Source: Glomus cerebriforme
Taxonomy: Eukaryota > Glomeromycota > Glomeromycetes > Glomerales > Glomeraceae
Assembly: GCA_003550305.1 (NCBI GenBank)
Contig: QKYT01000251.1
Coordinates: 75,187 to 93,626 of the forward strand
Length of the DNA stretch: 18,440 nt
Direction: 5' to 3'
The translations under genes were made by a program, and so were the position numbers. How positions within the stretch are numbered: position 1 is the first letter of the stretch; each line of letters begins with the position of its first letter. This document shows, one piece after another, positions 9,646 to 17,890 of this stretch. The notes under the pieces were generated by a model. That model was not told the origin of the DNA. It searched no databases and was given only the letters and a program-made list of their open reading frames with translations.

Positions 9646-11212
9646 GATTCTTTGTCATAAGTTGAAAGTGATTTTAAATTGTAGATATTTTCAGTTATTT
9701 TAGTTCTGAATGAATAGTTTTTCATTGACATTCTGGGCAACTATACCTGTAGGAGCCATTAATAAAATTTTTTTTATTTGATTTGAAGAAGGTTTTTCCG
9801 TATCAACAGAACATGTTAGAAAAAAGTATGAATGTTTTTTTGTTCATGTATTGAGCCCTAGCAAGAAGTTAATATATTATATGTTTGGTATTGATCTTGA
9901 GATGCATTTAAGATAGCATTATCTGATATTGAAATAAATGAAGGGATAAGATTTGACAATTGTTAACCAATAATTGTTTTAATATTTTGTTGCATAGAAA
10001 TTTTATAAATTATCTATAAGACTTTTATAGTTTTCTAAATATACAAAGACTGTTTTAATTTACTATATTAAATAATATCCTATGTAGCAATAGTATACTA
10101 TTCATTTGGATAAAAGGATTTAAAACAAACAAACAAGCTGCTTGATAAGTAAGATGACTAGAAGAAAAGTTCTGCGTTTTTGATTGTGAGATGTTGGAAT
10201 CTAATTATTTCTTTTTTTCTTTTAATTACAAATCTGTTTCTTTAGTCTTTGTAGTAAATTTGATTAGGAGCTATATTTTAAATTTTCTGTAATATTCAGG
10301 ATATGTAATAACATTAAATTCAATATCATTTAAGCGTTCAAAATATTTTTCTATTGCATTTTCATAATAAAGATCCATATTTTCTTTTTCAACTAATATC
10401 TATATAGGTTTTATTGCTTGTATTCTATATCCAGGAAGAAAAGATGAAGGAAAACTCCATTAATAATAGCATTAACTCTAGTGCCTCAAGTCATCTTGTA
10501 TGAATATGACGTCTATATGCATCAGTTTCATGAGTGTCAAATAGTTTGAGTTCTGGTTTTGTGACATACTTACATACATTGCAAAATAAATATCCTAATT
10601 CATCATCATAATATGAAATTATTGATTACATTGTTTTTCATTACTACATCATTTTGAGGGAATACAATGATGTGTTTGATGAGTTTTAACTAAATGATAT
10701 AATTCTGGCTCAGTAATTGGATAGGGTGAGTCAGCTCGAATAATATTAGATGCAATCAATTGTGGAATTGATTTTTCTAACCAGGCTACTTCATGAGCGT
10801 ACCTATTTTTGAATTCATCTCGTTCAAAATGATGAATCCATTTTCCAAAATTAGATAATGGATTTTTCCATAAATATTGATGTAATGATTGCAGTAATGG
10901 TGATAGATATGAAATTGGAAGTGTATTACCATTATCTGTTTTTCTTAGGATATCATCACGCAAATGCTCACTCATTGTCTTATAGAAAATCTGTGATAAA
11001 CCAAAGTTTTGACTATTTGTACAGTAATTGATATTCTATTTTTCTCCAAATTGTGTTTCCTGTTCTAATAAAGGATGGTAAAGTTGTGGTATATGATTCA
11101 TTAATTACTTTCTGTAATTAAATCTGAAATAGTTGGAAGTGAATTTTGGTCAGCGTATTTTTGCCATAATAAATGCATTTTGTTTTGATGATTTCTATAT
11201 TTTTCAAGGTGA
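9486..11212 (-). pseudogene. Helitron RepHel pseudogene: Rep region, linker, helicase motifs I-II
   Basis: Read from 11212 downward. First comes CSHLEKYRNHQNKMHLLW, then a 108-codon frame (10975-10649) with LPISYLSPLLQSLHQYLWKN, FGKWIHHFERDEFKNR and ELYHLVKTHQTHHC. This is the Helitron-like N-terminal (rolling-circle Rep) domain; the HUH-type histidine motif usually following EFxxRG is scrambled to YAHEVAWL. Next are ETDAYRRHIHTR, EALELMLLLM and DLYYENAIEKYFERL ... TYPEYYRKF, then KRKKEIIRFQHLTIKNAELFF, the Helitron linker. The helicase starts with LNASQDQYQTYNILTS. Its Walker A is decayed to TCSVDTEKP (9790-9816). Motif Ia MAPTGIVAQNV (about 9727-9759) and motif II IIIDEISM with ELFTFISRL follow. 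After GGISVLVM the frame stops matching. Multiple stops and shifts make it non-functional. A second motif II lies in duplication copy A (9313-9330). Confidence 0.85.
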
Positions 11213-11598
11213 CTGCAGCCATATTGCTATTGCTGCAGCAATAAGATAACCGTGAAATTTATTTCATAAATTAATAACTTTAATTTTATATAAAATGATC
11301 CATTAGATCTGTTTCATTATTTAGCTTAAACAACAAAATTATTTTTGCTCAGTGATATTATTATTTTGTAAAGTTAAATGATTCATATCAGATAATTTAC
11401 CTACTATATTCAACTATATTTTTCTCATAAATTTGAGATCAAATTCACTCAGTATCTTGATTTATTTATTATTTATTATTTATTATCATTTTATTTTATT
11501 GTTATAGGAGAATTTTAATAAATGATAATGTTATTTGCAAATATTTAACTGCAGCATGTCATTATTGCTGCAGCTAATCAGGTAATCACGAAAAAAAA
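11213..11598. repeat. Pair of related CTGCAG hairpin repeats 336 bp apart
   Basis: At 11213-11238 CTGCAGC and GCTGCAG flank a 12-base loop. At 11549-11573 the same two 7-base arms flank an 11-base loop. Similarity continues to the right of both (AATAAGATAACCGTGAAA and AATCAGGTAATCACGAAA). The first copy abuts the point where recognisable Helitron coding sequence begins, so the two may be the ends of a small inserted element. No target duplication was found. The sequence between them is AT-rich without a gene. Confidence 0.6.
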
Positions 11599-11699
11599 TT
11601 CTTTTGATTTTTATAGGTATTTTTTTTCTTCAGTTTTTCATCCTTTTCATTCACATATATTATTACTAACTGCTTGATTTTTTAGATCGATCTTTATTT

Positions 11700-12120
11700 T
11701 TTTTTTGTAGAAATGTTTCTGGATAATTGCGGAAGGTGAATTATTTTATTATAGAAATGTTAGTAAACTTACTAACATTCCTTTTCTTTAATTTCTTTGT
11801 AAAGACCCTTCTGGAGACTTCAGGACAGCTCTTAGAAGTGAATTGCAGAATAAAGAGATTATTTATTATTATGAAAATGCAGTGTAAACATAAATAACAT
11901 ACTCTTTTTCTTTATTTTTCTGTAAATTTTGGCTTGGGCCTTACAGAATGGCTCTTGAAAGTAATTTTGAATTGGAAATTTATAGATAGATATATAATCA
12001 CTACTAACATTTCTTTTTATATTTAGAAATAGCCTTATATATAAATTGGACTTATTGATAATGGAAAGGAAATTGGAAAAGTGTATTATAAATAAAAATT
12101 GTTACTTTGTTTTGATAGAT
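11700..12120 (+). repeat. Degenerate repeats of about 90-125 bp with pyrimidine-rich spacers
   Basis: Four loosely similar blocks begin near 11706, 11797, 11920 and 12024, each after a T/C-rich run and each with a word like TTTGTA(A/G)A. Blocks 2 and 3 share TTCAGGACAGCTCTTAGAAG and TTACAGAATGGCTCTTGAAA. Block 2 reads PSGDFRTALRSELQNKE followed by IIYYYENAV and a stop, so they could be decayed tandem exons. I do not recognise the protein. From 12121 to 12585 I see nothing further. Confidence 0.35.
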
Positions 12121-12585
12121 ATGTATAGATGGAGTATGTTAAATGTAAAAAATATACATTTGTATAATAATGTTGATTAGTTACTTCGATTTAAATGAAT
12201 CAGAAATAATATTAAATAATGAATAGCAAAATCAATATTTAAAGAATATGATTGACTTTTTTACTTTCTATTATCTAGTTTTATATTACAAAATTCAGAA
12301 CTAAAAAAAAACTATAAAATTATTTCGGCCAATAATTTATTAACATATAGATGACATAGTCCATTAAATTATCTGGTCAAGTATTTCATGATTTTTTCTT
12401 TGGAAAATGGATAAAAGAAGATAAAAAAAACTAAAAAAAAAAATACCATAATTTCAGCTGGTGTCAATTAAAAAGTATTGTAAAATAATCTCTTCCTATC
12501 AAAATTTTACAATAATATATACAGTATTATGGTCTAAACAAAGGTTTTCATTTGTTACTAATAAGTCTTAAATGAGACAAATAAG

Positions 12586-13478
12586 ATGACAAACTCTATA
12601 CATCTTTTCAGGGCTAGCATTATGAAATTCTGGCTGACAGTTACCTACATAATATTTCAGCGCAAACTTGGAATTATAATAAGATCTGACTATCAAATAA
12701 ATAATAAAATATGTGAAGTTTTACCATATATTGCCCCAGAAGTTTTAAACAGAGAACCATATATTTTCCTTCTAATATTTATAGTTTCAGTATAATCATA
12801 ACTGAATTGTCATCTGGAAAACCACTTTTTATGACAGAAAACATAATTTACCGTATAGTTCCGAAATTAAGCACACTTTTTTTGTTATAGGGATGCTTAA
12901 TTTCGGTGTATATTTTTTTTAAAAAAATCATATTTATATTAATTTTGTATTTAGGATATCTTGTGTTTCAGTGATTAGAAATTAATGTAATTTAGCTCAT
13001 TGGATTCGTCTCAATGAGAGGAATCCAATGGTAGTTATTTCATATCTCTAGGATAAATATTGGCCGAGATATCATAAATTTATTATAAAAAGAGTGCTTA
13101 TTTTTGGGTTATTTCTTATATGTAAAGATGCTTATTTTCGGGTAATGCTTAATTTCGGAACTATACGGTAAGTTTAGTATTAGATATATGTAATGGACTT
13201 AGGCCTGAATTTGGAAAGGAAACTCCTGAAATTTATAAAAAATTTGCTCATAAATGCATGAATGCTAATTCAGATCAAGACCAACAGCGAGTAAATTAGA
13301 TGATATATTTAAGTTATACTACTAAGTATGGAAAATATCAAGAAGTCGGATATAAAGACAAAGAAGTTAAAAGTTATATTTGAAGCTGATAAAGAAATAT
13401 CAAATATTTCAACCTCATATGAAAAAGTTCCTGATGTACTGTATATATACAAGTAGAGTATTTACATTTTTAATTTAA
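12586..13478 (+). pseudogene. Protein kinase (Tyr-kinase-like family) C-lobe pseudogene, interrupted by a MITE
   Basis: The recognisable part starts near 12690: NNKICEVLPYIAPEVLNREPY is the end of the activation segment with the APE motif. After a one-base shift comes IYSFSIIITELSSGKPLF, helix F, where the conserved Asp-(I/V)-(Y/W)-S/G is changed. The MITE (12851-13168) breaks the frame here. Beyond it: LVLDICNGLRPEFGKETPEI, YKKFAHKCMNANSDQ, RPTASKLDDIF, the helix H-I region with the usual CW/CM ... RPTA motif. After more shifts the tail reads KVIFEADKEISN, ISTSYEKVPD and YTSRVFTF to TAA at 13476-13478. These are typical of the large expanded kinase family of arbuscular mycorrhizal fungi. The N-lobe and the HRD and DFG motifs are not readable upstream. 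Confidence 0.85.
12851..13168. mobile_element. Tc1/mariner-type MITE, 318 bp, with TA target duplication
   Basis: Both ends carry the same 23-bp perfect inverted repeat, starting CCGTATAGTTCCGAAATTAA and ending GCA, and are flanked by TA on each side (12849-12850, 13169-13170). TA duplication and this terminal form point to the Tc1/mariner superfamily. It has no coding capacity. The left end folds back on itself: CCGAAATTAAGCA at 12861-12873 pairs perfectly with 12894-12906. The right end has three direct copies of TGCTTA(T/A)TTT(T/C)GG at 13095, 13129 and 13146. The middle has a further hairpin (12999-13012 with 13016-13029, one mismatch) around ATTGGATTCGTCTC. Removing the element rejoins kinase coding sequence. 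Confidence 0.92.
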
Positions 13479-13771
13479 CAATAACCAATTTATATATTTT
13501 TTGATCTCGTTTACTTTTAATTTTTAATAATAGATAGTGATATGAATAACTAAATAACTTATAGCTTATTTCACATTAATTTGGTATTTTCAAAATTTCT
13601 TTCGAACATACAATAACTCTTTAAATATGTGATAAATTAACTTTGTTAATAATAAAATCTTGCAAATAAGCGAAGTATGTAATTATTTAAAAATAGGTTG
13701 ATAATAAAAGTTATGCTGTTTTAAATAAATTGACCAAATTCTGCTTTCACTATTTGCAAGCTTCCGTGGTA

Positions 13772-13921
13772 CTAAAAGTCCGGAATAATTTATTATAGTT
13801 TTTCTTAACCTTCCTTCTAAATTTTCACATTAAAAAATAATTATAATTAATTATAATAAAAGAATATGAAAATAAATTTATTCTACTATTATGGGATTCA
13901 GGAGAATAAAAGACTTTACTG
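13772..13921. mobile_element. Possible small TA-flanked inverted-repeat element, 150 bp
   Basis: Left end CTAAAAGTCCGGAATAATT and right end in reverse complement CAGTAAAGTCTTTTATTC share AAAGTC and a later ATAATAG/TTATAG block, with TA at both borders. The match is weak, and the right part may instead be the terminal region of the element whose transposase remnant follows. Confidence 0.3.
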
Positions 13922-14029
13922 TACCTAACATTCTTAATGGAAATATTGTTTTTCTTTCTGTTGTGAAAGAATTGCTTTCAAGGTTTTGTTAAAATATCAA
14001 TATTGTGGTACAATTGTAATTTCAATTGC

Positions 14030-14279
14030 CTAATCATTTGACCTTTTGCATACTTTCTGATTAAGATTTTTTAGCATTCCTTCTCCCCAGGCACGAAAAA
14101 ATGCCATCCACGAAACGTCAATTCCATACCATTGATTCCAGTTTGCAACAATATGCCATTAATTCCGAATTGTGGTAATGGCCGCCATTATCAGAAAAAA
14201 TTTTGATCCACTTTGGTTTTGAATCTAACGTTTTAAAAACGGCATCAAAGGATGACGTAGTATACCAAGCATCTTGCTT
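14030..14279 (-). pseudogene. DDE-type transposase fragment
   Basis: The minus strand reads KQDAWYTTSSFDAVFKTL, then KPKWIKIFSDNGGHYHNSEL in one 53-codon frame ending at 14118. In overlapping frames it continues ANWNQWYGIDV and RGWHFFVPGE, with a stop at 14030-14032. W-I-x-I-x-SDNGxHYxNSEL is the shape of the second catalytic Asp strand of an integrase/transposase RNase-H fold. The FFVPGE block is shared with a transposase-like family I recall from arbuscular mycorrhizal fungi, where an acidic and His-rich segment follows. The first Asp and the final catalytic Glu/Asp segment are missing or unreadable, and there are at least two frameshifts. Superfamily is not settled. Confidence 0.6.
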
Positions 14280-14414
14280 TATGATTTAATTCTTGATCAG
14301 AATTATTAAATTGTTTATATTTAAATAAAAATTAAAGTTAAAATTCAGATTAATAATTTAAAATATTCAAATATTTACCTTAAGAACTAATTAATAATAA
14401 AAATCAATTTTAGA

Positions 14415-14852
14415 GATTCTCATGAAAATGACTATTTTACTTTTCACCGCCAATGTATTGCAATATTTAATAAACATTACGCTGAATTTTCTGATCCATT
14501 ATATTTGTTAAAATATTTTATTAACTCTTAGAAAATGGGAAAATCAAATGTTGCATGAAAAGAATTAAATGCATTAGATGATCGTTTGGTACAAATTGTT
14601 TTCGATTACATCTTCATGAAATTCTTATTGATACGTACAGTATTTAAATTTAGATGAGGATGACACTAATAATTCAGAAGTAACATTACTTGATGACCTA
14701 GACGATTTCATAATGAATAATGTATTTAAATTTGGACGAAATTATCGAGGATAGTGAGAACAATAATATGAAAAATATTCAAAATATAAGTGAACCAGAA
14801 AATAAAATTGATATAAATTGCCGAAGCTGATGAAATAATTGATGCAAAGTAA
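14415..14852 (+). pseudogene. hAT-like transposase C-terminal fragment
   Basis: An exon-like start follows TTTTAG (an acceptor-like site). The plus strand reads DSHENDYFTFHRQCIAIFNK, HYAEFSDPLYLLKYFIN and a stop. The F-x-x-x-Y-x-x-F-x-D-P-x-Y-L-L-x-Y-F block is typical of the region after the RNase-H core in hAT transposases, where a 'YFLHP' usually follows. After stops come LDDRLVQIVFDYIF and a very acidic, Asn-rich tail (NLDEDDTNNSEV, NLDEIIEDSENNNMKN, AEADEIIDAK) to TAA at 14850-14852. Such acidic tails end many fungal hAT copies. The BED finger and the catalytic residues are absent. Confidence 0.5.
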
Positions 14853-15009
14853 ATACATTTTCGCTTTTACGATAATATACAATATTGCAAGAAATAAATA
14901 AATTTTCAATCTTTATTTTTTCTTATATTCTTATTTATTTGAAATTTCATGATAAATTCTTTACATAATACATATAATAAATAAATACATTAAAAAATAA
15001 TGTTTGGAC

Positions 15010-15565
15010 ACAAGTTAAAATTTCATAATTTACGGAAATTTGAGCACGTTTAGGAAATTTAGGCCAAATTTCGGAATTTAACCTTAAAAGGCGAAATGTT
15101 TCGCCAATCATGAAACAGTTTCGCCACCAGCATTAATATAACCTTTTGTTGGAATTGTGAAATAAGCTTTAAATATTATACAAGACGAGAGAGATAAATT
15201 CGACATTTTTACAAATGTCATCCATCCAGTAGTAGTTGTAAAAAATGAAATCACCAATATTGGATTCGTCTCATTAAAACGCGTCGGATGATAGTATTTC
15301 ATATTTCTATGATCACTTGATGGCGCGCAATAAGTAAATTTGTCTTTAGATCATTTTTTTGATGTCATTTCTCTTTTATCGATGCAGAGTCTTGAAATTA
15401 ACATCATCGACGAGATGAATCTAATGATTGTAATTCAATCAACTGGATGGCAAATAGTTTCGAAATGTAATTCTAATAATGAGCAATAAAAAATGAGCGA
15501 CGGTTATTGCATGGTCTTGGACAATAAAGGATTTTTATATAATTTCGGAACGATCTAGAACTGAA
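15010..15565. repeat. Interspersed repeat sharing a block with the mariner MITE
   Basis: The block at 15259-15315 (ATTGGATTCGTCTCATT ... TAGTATTTCATATTTCTA) matches the centre of the MITE at 12999-13053 (ATTGGATTCGTCTCAAT ... TAGTTATTTCATATCTCTA). A diverged inverted copy of the first word occurs near 15409-15425. A 7-bp-arm palindrome GGCGAAATGTTTCGCC lies at 15090-15105, with GAAACAGTTTCGCC just after. Near the right, AATTTCGGAACGATC resembles the MITE terminus. The 64-codon minus-strand frame at 15302-15108 is only a translation of this repeat. Confidence 0.55.
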
Positions 15566-15850
15566 AAGAAAAATGAAAAAAAAATTTTTTTTTCGGAGTT
15601 CAGAATTTAAAAAACTTGCTTTTATAATATTTTTTTATTTTTTGAGGGAAAAAAAAAAAAGTTTTTCGAAGCTAAGATGGACTAAATTTATCCTTACAGT
15701 ATAAACTGCGTGAGATTATTTATATATGTTGAAATATTTTATAAACTTATTTATTTATATATATTTATTTAATTATGTAAAAAAATAAAATAATAGAATA
15801 GAATAAAATAAAAAATTGACAAAAAAAAAAAAGAAGAAAAAAAGAAAAAT

Positions 15851-16822
15851 TCATTCAGCATTGCGAATTAGTTCAAACGCCTTAAATAAAACATCACTAA
15901 TAATTGGTAATTTAATACTTAAAATAAAAACTATATCTCTTACGGTATGGTTATGCAAAACGAAACCAAGATCGGTAAGAAGTCTTACTCTTCGACATAC
16001 TTCAAATTCATTCGGGCAATCTGAAGGTCTTGAAAGTGTTGGCGGAAATAAAATTGAAAAAATTCCTACCATGACAAAATTATTTAATTCATGACATATT
16101 TCATGATATCCTAATTGTTTCCACCAATTTACTAACTCGGGATGCATGGCAATTGTACGACCTATGATTTGTAATTGGTTAATTCCTTCATAATCATGAC
16201 CATAACCATATTTTCCAGAATATCGAGAATAATACATAAACTTTGAACTAGGAAGTAAGGGAATGAATTTTTTATTAAATATTAAATTTTTTAATTTGAA
16301 TTTGTTGTTTGAAAATCTAGTTGACAGGAGGTTAAATAGCTCCATATCGTTGCCCTTTAGCATGAGGCTAATTCCGTATAATTTAAAGGAATGATCTATC
16401 AAATAATTGAATACGGGTAACGACAAATCACTTGCCCAGTAATAACGCAACTTTTCTTGACATACTTTTAATTTGTGTTCGTTTATTACTTGTAATATTT
16501 TATTATTATAAAGAACCTTTAATTCTATCAATCTTCGATCGTATTGCCAATACTGCAACAATAAACGTTGCATTAAGTACCTTGAAAATATAGCCTTCTT
16601 TGAAATTATGCATTTGATAACATCTAGCGTTAAGAAATTATTTCCAAGCCTCAGTGCATGATATATTGCGCGTGCTTTTCCGTATTTAGTGATAACCCAT
16701 TCGGCTCTGGCATGAGGGTCTTGTGAAATTACTTTCCACATACTGTTCGAAAGTATTAAATCGAGTGGTTTATCAACGTATTTGAAAATTTCGATTTTAA
16801 TTTCGTACAAGATATTACTCAT
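15851..16822 (-). CDS. F-box-like protein of an expanded arbuscular-mycorrhizal family, 323 aa
   Basis: The frame is uninterrupted from ATG at 16822 to TGA at 15851-15853. The open frame extends upstream to 16921, but that part translates poly(T) tracts into Lys and Phe runs and has no ATG, so M at 16822 (MSNILYEIKIEIFKYV) is chosen. Residues 1-35 resemble an F-box: L-x-x-EI-x-x-x-IF-K-Y-V, then a Trp and VISQDP. Residues 36-60 hold HARAEWVITKYGKA ... HALRLG, a hallmark of a large family in Rhizophagus-like fungi. Next is an all-helical, ankyrin-like body with SRYLMQRLLLQYWQYDRRLI, WASDLSLPVFNYLI, LKGNDMELFNLLS and LVNWWKQLGYHEICHELNN, then LFPPT and a C-terminal LIRNAE. F-box proteins usually bring substrates to SCF ubiquitin ligases; substrate and partner are unknown. 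Single exon, no breaks. The 15816-16094 plus-strand frame is a shadow. Confidence 0.88.
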   Translation of the reverse strand: MSNILYEIKIEIFKYVDKPLDLILSNSMWKVISQDPHARAEWVITKYGKARAIYHALRLGNNFLTLDVIKCIISKKAIFSRYLMQRLLLQYWQYDRRLIELKVLYNNKILQVINEHKLKVCQEKLRYYWASDLSLPVFNYLIDHSFKLYGISLMLKGNDMELFNLLSTRFSNNKFKLKNLIFNKKFIPLLPSSKFMYYSRYSGKYGYGHDYEGINQLQIIGRTIAMHPELVNWWKQLGYHEICHELNNFVMVGIFSILFPPTLSRPSDCPNEFEVCRRVRLLTDLGFVLHNHTVRDIVFILSIKLPIISDVLFKAFELIRNAE

Positions 16823-17890
16823 TGTTGAAGTGAATAAAGTAGAAGTTTGTAGGAAAATAAAATGTTTTTTTTTTATTAGAAGAATAAGAGTTTTTTTTTT
16901 TTTTTGTAAAGGTGAATACAATTTTTTTCGTAGTGAATAGATTTTTTTTTAATAAAATTTTTAGAAAGTAGTAGGAAAGGAAGATAAAAAAAAATGGAAA
17001 GTTATTTATACTTAATTATTAAAATATCCCTATTATTAAAAACGAAGTATATGATAACATCACAGTTATCTTTTTATCTTTGTTTAGCAAACATAAAAAA
17101 GACAATAACCATAATATTATAACGGGGATGAATCGGTCGCACCGATCATTTTTTTATATTAATATCACTAATGTTTTGCTCATCACACCCATCACAGAGA
17201 TAACAATCGTGAAACACAAAATGAAAAATATATTACCAAATGAAAATGTAAAAAAAAAAAATCCTTTGATATTTATCCTTATATAGTATAGTTCCCTGCA
17301 TTTTCTTTTTATTTATCCTTCAATAAATGCAATAAAATCACCAATACAATTCGGATTTCGAAGTTACGAAATTATTGGATTTTTTTATCTTTTTTTTTTG
17401 TTTTTTTGCCGTGCACCATGCTACATCATTTGATTACAATATACGATATATATATATTAAATATTATAAACCATTTTTATGGAGTCTAACTAAATTTGGT
17501 TGTTTTCAAAGAGAGAAAATCAATCAAGCAAAATATAGTAACACCACCAGAAAAAATCTTCATTGATATATAAAAAAATTATTCTTGCTAATTATGGTTC
17601 GGAAATTGGTTTAGTACGTGTACTTTAAATCTACCAAAAACAGAATTTCTATTGAACCTATTGAACTCGTTAAATATACTTTTTTTTTTAATAAACATGG
17701 CCAATAAATTGCAATATTTTTTTTTTTTGTCATGTGAACGCGAAATTGATCGAAAATATTTTGAAAAATTCCTCATAAAATAAATATCATATAATAAAAA
17801 ACTCTATCTATCCAAATTGTTACATATAATGATTCGACTCATATATATTATTAAGTTACATGCGTAAATGCGTAATTATTTCTTTTTTGT
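16823..17890. other. Intergenic region upstream of the F-box-like gene
   Basis: The part next to the gene has several long T tracts (plus-strand view, about 16865-16906 and 16922-16951), i.e. poly(A) on the transcript side, likely 5' leader or nucleosome-poor promoter DNA. A perfect 6-bp hairpin ATCGGT-CGC-ACCGAT (17132-17146), followed two bases later by seven Ts (17149-17155), looks like a terminator or a small structured RNA end. The short open frames at 17080-17286, 17375-17566 (plus) and 17776-17588 (minus) show no domain and read as chance. Confidence 0.5.

Noticed and set aside
7908..10137. AAACAAACAAACAAG at 7908 and 10123 as possible target duplications around the Helitron
   Set aside because: It is a simple microsatellite word, Helitrons make no target duplication, and Helitron coding sequence continues beyond 10137.
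15108..15302. 64-codon minus-strand frame
   Set aside because: It translates an interspersed repeat that shares a block with a MITE, so it is not a gene by itself.
16823..16921. N-terminal extension of the F-box-like protein
   Set aside because: It has no ATG and consists mostly of translated T tracts (Lys and Phe runs).
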